Below, piece by piece: positions 56,121 to 64,000 of a stretch of DNA of 64,000 nucleotides. Origin of the DNA: Achromobacter spanius (lineage in GTDB: Bacteria > Pseudomonadota > Gammaproteobacteria > Burkholderiales > Burkholderiaceae_B). Numbering within the stretch: position 1 is the stretch's first letter; each line of letters begins with the position of its first letter. The stretch lies in NCBI RefSeq assembly GCF_029637605.1, contig NZ_CP121261.1:4650001-4714000 (forward strand), in the 5' to 3' direction. The notes under the pieces were generated by a model, which was not told the origin of the DNA, did no database searches, and saw nothing but the letters and a program-made list of their open reading frames with translations. The position numbers were made by a program, and so were the translations under genes.

Positions 56121-59100
56121 GGCGCCTCCTTGGGCGCCGCGCCAGCCGGGCTGCGGCGGCCGAGCCATTTGCGCGTTGCAACGTAGAACAAGGGCGTAAA
56201 GAAGACACCGAAGATCGTGGCAGTGAGCATGCTGCCCATCACGCTGGTGCCCACCGCTTGACGGCTGGCGGCGCCGGCGCCGGTGGCGAACACCAGCGGC
56301 AGCATGCCCAGCACGAAGGTGACGCTGGTCATGATGATGGGCCGCAGACGCTGGCGCGCCGCATCCAGCACGGCCTCGTCGCGTGGCCGCCCGGCCTGCT
56401 CCTCCTTGAGCGCGAACTCGACGATCAAGATGCCGTTTTTCGCCGCCAGGCCGATGATGGTGACCAGACCGATGTTGAAGTAGATATCGGCCGACATGCC
56501 GCGTGCCAGCGTGAACGCGGCCGCGCCCAGCACGCCGAAAGGCAGCACCAGCAACACCGAGATCGGCACCGACCAGCTCTCGTACAAGGCGGAAAGCAAG
56601 AGGAACACGACAACCAGCGACAGCGCGAGCAGCAGCGCCACCTGGTTGCCGGCTTGCCGTTCCTCGAACGCGGTGCCGGTCCATTCATAGGTCATGCCGG
56701 GTGGCAAGACAGCGTCGGCAATGGTCTCCATCGCAAGCAGCGCATTGCCGCTGGACTGGCCGGGCGCACCTTGGCCGGAAAGGGTGATGGCGGGAAATCC
56801 GTTGTAGCGTTCAAGCTGCTGCGGCCCGCTGATCCAGCGGCTGCGGGCAAAGGCCGACATCGGCACCAGCTCGCCGCGATCGTTGAGCAGCTGCATGTCC
56901 ATCACGTCCTGCGGACTCATGCGCTGCGCCGCGTCGGCCTGCATGAACACGCGCAGCACGTTGCCGTCATGCAAAAAATCGTTCACATAATTCGCACCGA
57001 AGGCCAACGCAAGCGCCTGGTTGACCTGCCCCAGTTGCACGCCTAGCGCGCGGGCATGAATACGATCGACCTCAACATAGAGTTGCGGCGCGGGCGGCAT
57101 GCCATCCAGCCGGATGCCGGCCAGCACCGGACTTTGCGCGGCCGCCGCCATCATGGCGCTGGCCGCCGCGCTCAGGCCCGCGCCGCCCTGGCCCGAGCGG
57201 TCCTGCACCTTGAGCGAAAACCCGGCGGCGTTACCCATCGAGGGAATCGGCGGTGGATTAAGCGCGAAGATCTGCGCCTGCGGGATCGTGAAGAAGGCGG
57301 CATTGCTGCGCGACACCAAGGCATCGACCGACCTTTCGCGGTCCGCCCAGGGGTATAGGTCGACGAAGGACAGCGCCGCCGTCTGGCCCTGGCCGAAGAA
57401 GCTGAACCCGACGACTGACGCCACATTACGCACTTCTGGCTGACGCCTCAGGTACGCCTCGGCTTGCGTCACCGCCGCCTCGGTGCGTTCCGCGGTCGCC
57501 CCGGGGGCCCCCGTGTACGACACGAAGAAGTAGCCTTGGTCTTCGCTTGGCAGATAGCCACCGGGAATGCGCGAGAACAGCAGGATGGTCAGCCCGCAGA
57601 CCGCAAGAAACGCCAGCAGCCATCGCACGGGATACTTGAGCATGCGCGCCAGCGCCCGCGCATAGCTGGCCGTCAATCTGTCGAAGCCGTGGTTGAACCG
57701 GTCGAACACCCAGTATTTAGCGCGTGCCAGCCTTCCATGCGTGCGGGGCGGGGCAGGCCGGAACAAGGTCGCGCACAACGCGCCGCCAAGCGACAAGGCC
57801 AGCACGGTTGATATCACGATGGAAACGGCCAGCGTGATCGAAAACTGGCGGTATATGGCGCCGCTTGATCCGGGAAACATCGCCATCGGCACGAACACCG
57901 CCACCAGCACCAGCGTACTGGCCACCACGGGTCCCCAGACCTGCGCGACCGCCTTGCGCGTGGCGTCGCGCGCGTCGAGCTGGTCTTCGTTCATGATGCG
58001 CGACACGTTCTCCGACACCACGATCGCGTCATCGTTGAGGATGCCGATCGCCACCACCATCCCGAATAGCGACAGCAGGTTGATGGACGCCCCGAACAGG
58101 TAGAGCCCGGCGCAGGTGCCGATCAACGCCACCGGCACAATGACCGTCGGCACCAAGGTCGCACGCCAACTCTGTAGAAAGAGGAACACCATGACGGTCA
58201 CGAGCAGCAAGGCCTCGACCATCGTGCCCATCACCGAGCGCACCGAGGTCACGATGAAGGGCGTCGTGTCGAAGGGGACGCTCCAGCTCACCCCCTGCGG
58301 AAACACCGATTCGAGCTCAGCCATGCGTTCGCGCACTTGCTGCGCCACGGCCAGGGCATTGGCATCGTTGGCAAGCTGGATCGCGATCCCGGCGGCGGGT
58401 TTGCCATTGACGCTGAGCCGGAAGCCATAGTTCTCGTTTCCAAGCTCCACGTGCGCCACATCGCCCACCGTGACGGTGGACCCGTCCGGGTTGACGCGCA
58501 GGATGATGCGACGGAATTCGGCGGGCGTGGAGAGCTGGCTTTGGGTAATGATGGGTGCGTTGAACTCCACGCCATCGGCCAGCGGCTGATCGCCCAGCGC
58601 GCCGCTGGCGGTCTGGGCATTCTGTTCCTGCACCGCGCGCATCACGTCGCCGCTACTCAGGCGGAAACTATCGAGCTTGCGCTGATCGACCCAGATGCGC
58701 ATGGCGTACGACGACCCGAACAACTGCACGTCGCCCACACCCGGAATGCGGCGCAGTTCATCAAGAACATTATTCGAGACGAAGTTGCCCATCGCGACGG
58801 CGCTGACCCCGTCGGTATCGGATTGAAGCGCGATCAGCATCAGGAAGCCGCTGGACGCCTTGGTCACCGTGACGCCCAGTTGCCTTACCTCGGCCGGCAG
58901 TCGCGGCTCGACCCGGCTCAGGCGGTCTTGCACCTGGCCGCGCGCAATGTCGAGATCCGTGCCGGGAAGCAGGGTCACGGTGATCTGCGCCGTGCCGTTG
59001 GCCCGGCTGACCGAAGCCAGGTAGAGCAAGTCGTCGACCCCATTCATCTCCGACTCGATCACCGACGTAACGGTGCGATCAATGGTCGTGGTGTCCGCGC

Positions 59101-59251
59101 CGTGATAGGTCGCATTGACGGTGATCGACGGCGGCGCGATGTTGGGATATTGCTCCACCGGTAGCAGCCAAAGCGCAATGCCGCCGAACAGCAGGACGAA
59201 CAGCGCCACCACCCAGGCGAAAATCGGCCGATCGACGAAGAACGCATTCAT
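56117..59251 (-). CDS. RND multidrug efflux transporter, HAE1 (AcrB/MexB) family
   Basis: 1044-residue trimeric inner-membrane pump. The N-terminus FFVDRPIFAWVVALFVLLFG is canonical. The proton-relay aspartates lie in MVVAIGILNDDAIVVSENVS and the helix 10 lysine in IGLAAKNGILIVEFALKEEQ. The porter and funnel domains have VTKASSGFLMLIALQSDTDG and LFGSSYAMRIWVDQRKLDSF. Start is set at MNAFFVDR (the overlap ATGA with the adaptor gene confirms it). Substrates unknown. Confidence 0.96.
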   Translation of the reverse strand: MNAFFVDRPIFAWVVALFVLLFGGIALWLLPVEQYPNIAPPSITVNATYHGADTTTIDRTVTSVIESEMNGVDDLLYLASVSRANGTAQITVTLLPGTDLDIARGQVQDRLSRVEPRLPAEVRQLGVTVTKASSGFLMLIALQSDTDGVSAVAMGNFVSNNVLDELRRIPGVGDVQLFGSSYAMRIWVDQRKLDSFRLSSGDVMRAVQEQNAQTASGALGDQPLADGVEFNAPIITQSQLSTPAEFRRIILRVNPDGSTVTVGDVAHVELGNENYGFRLSVNGKPAAGIAIQLANDANALAVAQQVRERMAELESVFPQGVSWSVPFDTTPFIVTSVRSVMGTMVEALLLVTVMVFLFLQSWRATLVPTVIVPVALIGTCAGLYLFGASINLLSLFGMVVAIGILNDDAIVVSENVSRIMNEDQLDARDATRKAVAQVWGPVVASTLVLVAVFVPMAMFPGSSGAIYRQFSITLAVSIVISTVLALSLGGALCATLFRPAPPRTHGRLARAKYWVFDRFNHGFDRLTASYARALARMLKYPVRWLLAFLAVCGLTILLFSRIPGGYLPSEDQGYFFVSYTGAPGATAERTEAAVTQAEAYLRRQPEVRNVASVVGFSFFGQGQTAALSFVDLYPWADRERSVDALVSRSNAAFFTIPQAQIFALNPPPIPSMGNAAGFSLKVQDRSGQGGAGLSAAASAMMAAAAQSPVLAGIRLDGMPPAPQLYVEVDRIHARALGVQLGQVNQALALAFGANYVNDFLHDGNVLRVFMQADAAQRMSPQDVMDMQLLNDRGELVPMSAFARSRWISGPQQLERYNGFPAITLSGQGAPGQSSGNALLAMETIADAVLPPGMTYEWTGTAFEERQAGNQVALLLALSLVVVFLLLSALYESWSVPISVLLVLPFGVLGAAAFTLARGMSADIYFNIGLVTIIGLAAKNGILIVEFALKEEQAGRPRDEAVLDAARQRLRPIIMTSVTFVLGMLPLVFATGAGAASRQAVGTSVMGSMLTATIFGVFFTPLFYVATRKWLGRRSPAGAAPKEAP

Positions 59252-60405
59252 CGGGCGCCTCCGGTATCGGCCGGGGCCGCCTGCTGCACACGCTGCCCGG
59301 GCGCAACCTTGTGCCAGCCTTCCACGATGATGCGATCCCCGGCATGCAGCCCTTCGCGCACCTCCCAACGGCCGTTGAGCTGCGCGCCGACCGTGACGCG
59401 GCGCAGCTGTGCAACGTCGTCGGCGCCCACCACGAACAACGAAGCGCTCTCGGCATTGAGCTGCACGGCGCCCAGCGGCACCCAGATGGTGTTGCCGCGC
59501 GCGCCTACCCGCACCCGCCCGGTCACGAACTGGCCGGGCAGCAGCACGCGTCCGGCGTTCTCGAAGCGCGCGCGGACGGTTTGCGCACCGGTGCTGGCGT
59601 CCACCGTCAGATCGGTGAAGTCGACCCGGCCTACTTCGTCATAGGGCCTGCCGTTGGCGAGTGTCAGGTGCACCGGGAAGCGGTCGCCGTCGTCGAGTTG
59701 CAGCGCCCCGTGCTGCAACTCGTCAACCAGGTCGAGGATCGCGGTGTTGGATTTGGGAAAGGTAGCGCTGATCGGTGAAAGCTGATTCACCTGCGCCAGC
59801 AGCGTGGCCGATGCGGCGCTCACCAGGGCTCCCTCGCTGACGAGCCCGCGACCGACCCGGCCCGCGATCGGCGCGCGCACAACACAACGCTCTAGCCGCA
59901 GCGTGGCAAGCGTGACGGCCGCCTGGGCATCGGTCACGCCGGCCTGAGCCTGGCCGAGCGCAGCCACGGCGGCCTCGAATTCCTGTGCACTCACGGCCTG
60001 GCGCTTCACCAATGGCCGGAAGCGATTCACCACCGATTGCGCATTCTGCTGCACGGCTTCGGCGCGCTGCAGCATGGCCCGCGCCTGCGCCAATTGCGCG
60101 CGATAGTCGCTGTCATCAATCTGGAATAGCGGCGCGCCTTCCTCCACGTCGCTGCCTTCGGTGTACAGCAGCTTCTGCACGATGCCATCCACGCGGGCAC
60201 GCACCTCGGCGCTTCGGATCGGCACGATACGGCCGGGTAACTCGATGTCTACGCTCGCCGACTCGGCCTGCACGGTGGCAAGCGTAACGAATGCGGGTGG
60301 CGGCCCATCACCCACGTTCGTTTCGCGGTCGCCACACCCCATCAGTACGGCCAGCAGCAGCGGCGCGACACGGCGCACGGACCTAAGCTTGCCCTTCAGA
60401 CGCAT
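59248..60405 (-). CDS. RND efflux periplasmic adaptor (membrane fusion protein)
   Basis: 385 residues, lipoprotein signal with LAVLMGCGDRE. The lipoyl/hairpin/beta-barrel architecture is clear: PGRIVPIRSAEVRARVDGIV, the coiled-coil hairpin (RAMLQRAEAVQQNAQSVVNR), VRAPIAGRVGRGLVSEGALV, LLPGQFVTGRVRVG and a membrane-proximal C-terminus. The ATG follows GGGAGTAGGAAGTG. It is the first gene of the long minus-strand operon; its presumed promoter lies in the 172-bp gap before it. Confidence 0.93.
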   Translation of the reverse strand: MRLKGKLRSVRRVAPLLLAVLMGCGDRETNVGDGPPPAFVTLATVQAESASVDIELPGRIVPIRSAEVRARVDGIVQKLLYTEGSDVEEGAPLFQIDDSDYRAQLAQARAMLQRAEAVQQNAQSVVNRFRPLVKRQAVSAQEFEAAVAALGQAQAGVTDAQAAVTLATLRLERCVVRAPIAGRVGRGLVSEGALVSAASATLLAQVNQLSPISATFPKSNTAILDLVDELQHGALQLDDGDRFPVHLTLANGRPYDEVGRVDFTDLTVDASTGAQTVRARFENAGRVLLPGQFVTGRVRVGARGNTIWVPLGAVQLNAESASLFVVGADDVAQLRRVTVGAQLNGRWEVREGLHAGDRIIVEGWHKVAPGQRVQQAAPADTGGAR

Positions 60406-60577
60406 CACTTCCTACTCCCACTGGGCAGGTTGATCGACAGTGCTGAATAGCCGGCCCGTCGAGGCGCTGGCCTGGGTCTTACGTCAGAACGACCTCTTGC
60501 CGAACATGAACGGCACGTTGCCCGTGCCCTTCATGCCCGGTATGCAGGGGCATTCCGCAAGCATTGGGGGCGCCTTT
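60406..60577. promoter_or_regulatory. Upstream region of the RND efflux operon
   Basis: 172 bp between the P450 stop and the adaptor start, both on the minus strand. It should contain the efflux promoter or the P450-efflux intercistronic spacer. I see no hairpin with a T tract on the minus strand, so read-through from the P450 gene is possible. Confidence 0.35.
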
Positions 60578-62125
60578 TTATGTCGCCCGTTCAAAACCGA
60601 TGTCGTCGCCAATAACCGTCGTGGGGCCGATCGGCAGGGGTTCCGGGTTGGCAATGTTGAGCTTCTTGAATGTGATCTTGTCCTTCCAGACTTTGCGCAG
60701 AAAGTCCTCGAACGCCATGATCGTCAACTGTTCGCCGGGGCAGCGTCGATAGCCGAAGCCAAATGGGGCAAAGCCCGCGTAATCGCAGACGGGTAGCGGC
60801 TTGCCGTCGGCCTCGCCAAAGACGGTGCCGAAGCCGCTGTTGCGCAACGACGCCTTGCGGCCGTCCTTTACCTCAAACGACGTCAAGTCGAACGGACACT
60901 TGGCAAAGCCTATCTGTTTGGCCTTGGCCTCGTCGATATCGGCGCTTGTCGGTACCGCCGCGTATCGTGATGGATCGAACTCGTCGGGGTTCGTCCAATG
61001 CACAGGGTCGAGGCTCGTCGAGGTATGTGGGCTGACGATATAGCCGTGGCGGTCGAACCGAGGGGTCTGCGTTTCGCCCAGTGCGGAAATGCTGCCGCCG
61101 TTCGGTGAAATCAGCCGGAAGAGCTCCATGACGTACGCTTCCAGCGGCGTATAAGGCGCACCCCGCGCATTGTCGGGCTCGCTTTCCATCGTTTGCTTGA
61201 AAGCGCTTCTGATCGTTGGGTCTCCGACGTCAGAGGCCAACCGGCGCATGATGTTGTAGATGGTGTTGCCCCACTGGCTGAAGGCAACGAAGTTGTGGAA
61301 GCATTCGAACACCACATCCTTGTGGTTGAAGTACGCGCTGTCTTCGCCGTTCTTCATCCAATACCAGGCGAAGGTTTTTTCGGGGGCCTTCGTCTTTCCG
61401 GATGCGATGTCGGCAAGTCTTTCGTCGATCCATGACTTCAGGAAGTCCAGGTGGGATCGAACGATCATGTAGTTTTCGTACACGATGCGCTGCGTGGGGT
61501 CGCGATAGGCCAGAACCGTATTGAAGCTCTCGCCGATCTGGCGAACGCGCTTGGGGATCTGGTCAGGCGACACGCCCAGGTGCAGGTCCCAATACAGGTC
61601 CCAGAATGAATCCAGGTATTTGCGCATCAACGGCCGCCCGGCATTGGCATCGGACAGGAAGCCGTCGAAGAATTTCATCACCTTCCCACCGTATTGTTCA
61701 CGGTAGAGATCCGGCGTTACGGCCGACATGTAGATGCGCTTGCGGCGGTTGTCCGGGCCTCGCTTTTCCAGCCCCTGAAGGAATACCGTCACGCCATCCG
61801 CCGGGTCGGGCCGCCAGGTTTCGCTAAGCAGACCCCATAGATCATTGGGCAGCGCATTCTCTTTGGTCAGCGCAAGGTCAATCATGGGAAGAAACGACCG
61901 TTCACCCTCGAAAACGCTGACCAGAAAATGCGGGATGATCACGTTTTCCACGTAGGCGGGTTCGAAATCCTTCATGAACTGCGCACGTACGCGGGCGGCG
62001 GTGGCCGCCAGATCGCCGGGTGCCGGCGGCGCATTGAGCGGCGGGTCGTAATGCGCCAGAACCGGCTGTGCCGATAACGCTGCAATTGACGTGGCGCTGC
62101 CAGAGAGGAAAGTTCTACGTTTCAT
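60578..62125 (-). CDS. Cytochrome P450-family protein with a twin-arginine (Tat) export signal
   Basis: 515 residues. The N-terminus MKRRTFLSGSATSIAALSAQ has RR-x-F-L and a hydrophobic run ending VLA-HYD, a typical Tat signal; AAGGAG lies 7-8 bases before this ATG. The body has P450 landmarks: K-helix ExxR at ELFR (334-337), a PERF-like WTNPDEFDPSRY (377-388) and the heme-thiolate loop FGFGYRRCPGEQL with Cys462. The I-helix oxygen-activation motif A-G-x-D/E-T is altered to QWGNT (284-288). About 74 residues, more than usual, separate PERF from the Cys loop. A periplasmic location and non-monooxygenase chemistry are inferences. It is 172 bp upstream of the RND genes. Confidence 0.82.
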   Translation of the reverse strand: MKRRTFLSGSATSIAALSAQPVLAHYDPPLNAPPAPGDLAATAARVRAQFMKDFEPAYVENVIIPHFLVSVFEGERSFLPMIDLALTKENALPNDLWGLLSETWRPDPADGVTVFLQGLEKRGPDNRRKRIYMSAVTPDLYREQYGGKVMKFFDGFLSDANAGRPLMRKYLDSFWDLYWDLHLGVSPDQIPKRVRQIGESFNTVLAYRDPTQRIVYENYMIVRSHLDFLKSWIDERLADIASGKTKAPEKTFAWYWMKNGEDSAYFNHKDVVFECFHNFVAFSQWGNTIYNIMRRLASDVGDPTIRSAFKQTMESEPDNARGAPYTPLEAYVMELFRLISPNGGSISALGETQTPRFDRHGYIVSPHTSTSLDPVHWTNPDEFDPSRYAAVPTSADIDEAKAKQIGFAKCPFDLTSFEVKDGRKASLRNSGFGTVFGEADGKPLPVCDYAGFAPFGFGYRRCPGEQLTIMAFEDFLRKVWKDKITFKKLNIANPEPLPIGPTTVIGDDIGFERAT

Positions 62126-62214
62126 CGCAAATCTCCTTGATGGAGGCAGTCGCCATGCGGGTGTTGTTTCACCGTGCCGACCAGGTGCGAGCGTGGTCTT
62201 CATCTCCGTTGCCA

Positions 62215-62238
62215 GCCATACTCAAAAGTGAGTATGGC
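62215..62238. promoter_or_regulatory. Perfect palindrome upstream of the P450 gene
   Basis: GCCATACTCA, four bases (AAAG), TGAGTATGGC: a 10-bp perfect inverted repeat 90 bp upstream of the P450 start and 25 bp past the TPR gene stop (both minus strand). No T tract, so not an intrinsic terminator. The size and spacing suit a TetR- or similar dimeric repressor site. Confidence 0.45.
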
Positions 62239-62262
62239 GCCGCCGCGAGGTTTGCCCTCCTT

Positions 62263-63585
62263 CTACAGCGCCGCTGCTCGCGAGGCCAGCTTGCGGTTGC
62301 CTTCGCTGGTGGGTTTCAAGGCCATGCGTTCCGCCGTCAGCGCCTTGGCCAGGCTGCGAGCGCCATCGCGCAAGGCGGCCTCCACCAGGGTCAGCGCCAG
62401 CACATCACGCTGGGCGTGGCTGCCGCCAAAGCGGTGCGCGATCAGGCGCACGTCCCGCAGCAGGTCGGCGCATCGCGCATAGTCCTGACGGGCGAAGGCC
62501 ACCAGCGCGTGCGCCACGGGCAGGCCGACGGTGCGCGTCATCATGGCATTGGTGCCGCTGCCAAGCGCCGCGGCCTCCATGGCCGCGATCAATTGCTGCG
62601 CTGCCGCGTCATCGCCCGCGCCCAGGTAGGCCATCAAGGCATGCACATCATTGAACGCGTAATAGCCCGTGCCCCCGCGTTCCTGCCATACGTCGGCCAA
62701 CTGCCGCCAGCGCGGCCCTGCGTCCACGCCGCGCAGCAGCAAGCGCCATAGCATGGCGGACGCATCGATCAGTTCCAGGACCTGCCCGGTGGACGATTCG
62801 CGCAGCCGCTTGTCGTACAGGGCCAGCACCTCTTCGATCTCGTCGCGGTCCAGGTGGAACAGCGCCAGATGCCACCAGTTGTGGATGGCCAGCATATTGT
62901 CGATGGACCAGTCTTCGCGGCGTCCGTCCAGCCATGCGATGCCTTCTTCCACCCGCCCCTGCATCTCCAGCACATGGGCCACCGCGTGCACGGCCCAGGG
63001 ATCGCGCGGGTTCAACGCCAGCGCGCACCGGCCCTGGGCCTCGGCCTGGGTGTACAGGTTGGTTTCTTCCAGGCCGAAGGCATGCATGCCCAGCACGTAG
63101 CCATAGTGCGGCATCTGGCTGTTCCAGTTTGGAAGAATGCCTGCCACGCGGTCGCGCAGCATGGCTGAGCGCCCAAGCAGGAAGTCGCCGATATGGCCCA
63201 CCTGCAAGGCCAGCGTGTCATGCGGATAGTCGATGAGAATGTCGGCGTAGCGCCGCAGGGCATTGGAGAAGTCGCCATTCAGCCAAGCGCGCGCGGCGGC
63301 GGTGTGGCGCCGTTCGCGGGTGTTGGCGATGTCGTGCAGGCCCTCGGCGGCCTCGACGCTTTCGCGCAGCAGCGGCTCCACGCACTGGTCGCTGGCCGTG
63401 ATCATCATCCCGGCGCGCAGCACATGGCCCATGACGAATGCGGGGTTGTCGGCCAAGGCCTGGTCGATGATCCCTACCGGATCACCGTAATAGCCAAGAA
63501 ACAGGGATTGCGCCTGTTCGTAGGCAGCCAGGGATGTTTGATCGTTCGTGGAAACGGGATTGCCCCGCTCATCGGTCTGCGCCAT
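62263..63585 (-). CDS. TPR protein related to TTC38
   Basis: 440-residue soluble helical protein. Residues about 20-440 form tetratricopeptide-type repeats: AYEQAQSLFLGYYGDPVGII, ERRHTAAARAWLNGDFSNAL, YTQAEAQGRCALALNPRDPW and AVHAVAHVLEMQGRVEEGIA. WSIDNMLAIHNWWHLALFHL is characteristic of the TTC38/TPR-38 group. No catalytic motif; presumably a scaffold. The start MAQTDERGNP is the first methionine with GGAG upstream. The P450 gene follows on the same strand after 137 bp. Confidence 0.8.
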   Translation of the reverse strand: MAQTDERGNPVSTNDQTSLAAYEQAQSLFLGYYGDPVGIIDQALADNPAFVMGHVLRAGMMITASDQCVEPLLRESVEAAEGLHDIANTRERRHTAAARAWLNGDFSNALRRYADILIDYPHDTLALQVGHIGDFLLGRSAMLRDRVAGILPNWNSQMPHYGYVLGMHAFGLEETNLYTQAEAQGRCALALNPRDPWAVHAVAHVLEMQGRVEEGIAWLDGRREDWSIDNMLAIHNWWHLALFHLDRDEIEEVLALYDKRLRESSTGQVLELIDASAMLWRLLLRGVDAGPRWRQLADVWQERGGTGYYAFNDVHALMAYLGAGDDAAAQQLIAAMEAAALGSGTNAMMTRTVGLPVAHALVAFARQDYARCADLLRDVRLIAHRFGGSHAQRDVLALTLVEAALRDGARSLAKALTAERMALKPTSEGNRKLASRAAAL

Positions 63586-63716
63586 GGTGCTCTCCTCGGA
63601 TGCCGCCCCGCGACGGGTTCCGACGATGTAAGCATGGATGCCGCGCTACGGCAAAGCACGACTGCTCTGGTGCGCTTGTACCGCTTGCGGGCGAGTGCTG
63701 GACCGCGAGGTCTGCA

Positions 63717-63887
63717 CTAGAGGCCTTTCGTCTCCTTCTTTTTCTCTTTCTCCTTTTTTTCTCCATCGTAATGAGACTTGATGGCCAGAAACATGCCCGT
63801 GCCCAGCACGAGGAGCTTGAACGTACCGAAGACGACAGGGACCCAAAAATTCATCATTTCCTCAAGGCGCTGCTTCAGCAGCTTCAT
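63717..63887 (-). CDS. Small single-helix membrane protein, 56 residues
   Basis: MKLLKQRLEEMMNFWVPVVF begins it, one helix (FGTFKLLVLGTGMFLAIKS) follows, and it ends in a highly charged tail DGEKKEKEKKKETKGL. Intact frame from ATG to TAG. Similar tiny membrane proteins with Lys/Glu tails occur in this group, but I assign no family or function. It is followed after 131 bp by the TPR gene on the same strand. The remaining 113 bp to the window end hold no gene; TATACT at 63945-63950 may be part of a rightward promoter. Confidence 0.6.
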   Translation of the reverse strand: MKLLKQRLEEMMNFWVPVVFGTFKLLVLGTGMFLAIKSHYDGEKKEKEKKKETKGL

Positions 63888-64000
63888 TTACCACTCGTGG
63901 GCCGGGCAAAGACACGCAAACGATTGCCGTGGGGGGGCCGGCGCTATACTCCCTACAAACAGCAAAATTCTACCGCTAAAATCCATACAATCACTTGAAT

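Noticed and set aside
60486..60563. A 26-codon minus-strand frame (MLAECPCIPGMKGTGNVPFM...) between the P450 and RND adaptor genes
   Set aside because: Very short, no clear ribosome site; chance frame more likely.

Overview
The window is high-GC DNA from a betaproteobacterium of the order Burkholderiales, most likely family Alcaligenaceae (Achromobacter or Bordetella-like). This is an inference from content: a Bug-type (TctC) solute receptor, a gltBD pair, a PhaM-type granule protein, and a cytochrome oxidase operon that carries the small accessory families usual in Burkholderiales (small assembly protein, DUF2970, DUF2909, DUF3717). No rRNA or tRNA gene was seen.

Layout. 1-13.2 kb is core metabolism: a truncated Bug receptor, an MFS exporter divergent from a LysR regulator, OmpW, glutamate synthase (gltD and gltB, minus strand), a degenerate REP-type transposase homologue, S-formylglutathione hydrolase and a two-helix membrane protein. 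13.2-19 kb is stress and signalling: rpoH behind a perfect CIRCE operator, a strong small-RNA candidate, the cAMP phosphodiesterase CpdA, a CPA1 antiporter with a cyclic-nucleotide-binding-like domain, and a Nudix hydrolase. 19.1-28.2 kb is an aa3-type cytochrome c oxidase operon (coxB, coxA, small assembly protein, DUF2970, coxC) with its maturation genes (SURF1, a SCO-like thioredoxin-fold protein, heme A synthase, heme O synthase, SCO). 28.2-38 kb holds DUF3717, a glycine-zipper protein, PhaM, glmU, an MFS pump, UDP-glucose dehydrogenase with a glycosyltransferase, an Lrp-type regulator and glmS.

At about 38-45 kb, directly downstream of glmS (the classic attTn7 locus), lies an accessory island. 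It has transposon-end-like repeats, two unrecognised genes, a frameshifted small gene, a dead IS3-family transposase, a compact type VI secretion cassette (PAAR protein, VRR-NUC nuclease, DUF3396 immunity protein) and a complete hipBA toxin-antitoxin pair with a palindrome-rich promoter.

From 45 to 64 kb almost everything is on the minus strand. A tripartite RND efflux system is joined by successive 4-bp ATGA overlaps to an alpha/beta hydrolase, an AI-2E/PerM family protein and an ArcD-type antiporter, followed closely by arginine deiminase, a second ArcD and an SLC13-type permease. Upstream of it lies a cytochrome P450 with a twin-arginine export signal, and a TTC38-like TPR protein.

The most interesting items are the putatively exported P450, the rpoH-adjacent small-RNA candidate, CIRCE control of rpoH, a five-copy GTAG-type REP family in a genome segment whose RAYT homologue has lost its catalytic residues, and the glmS-linked island with its effector cassette.
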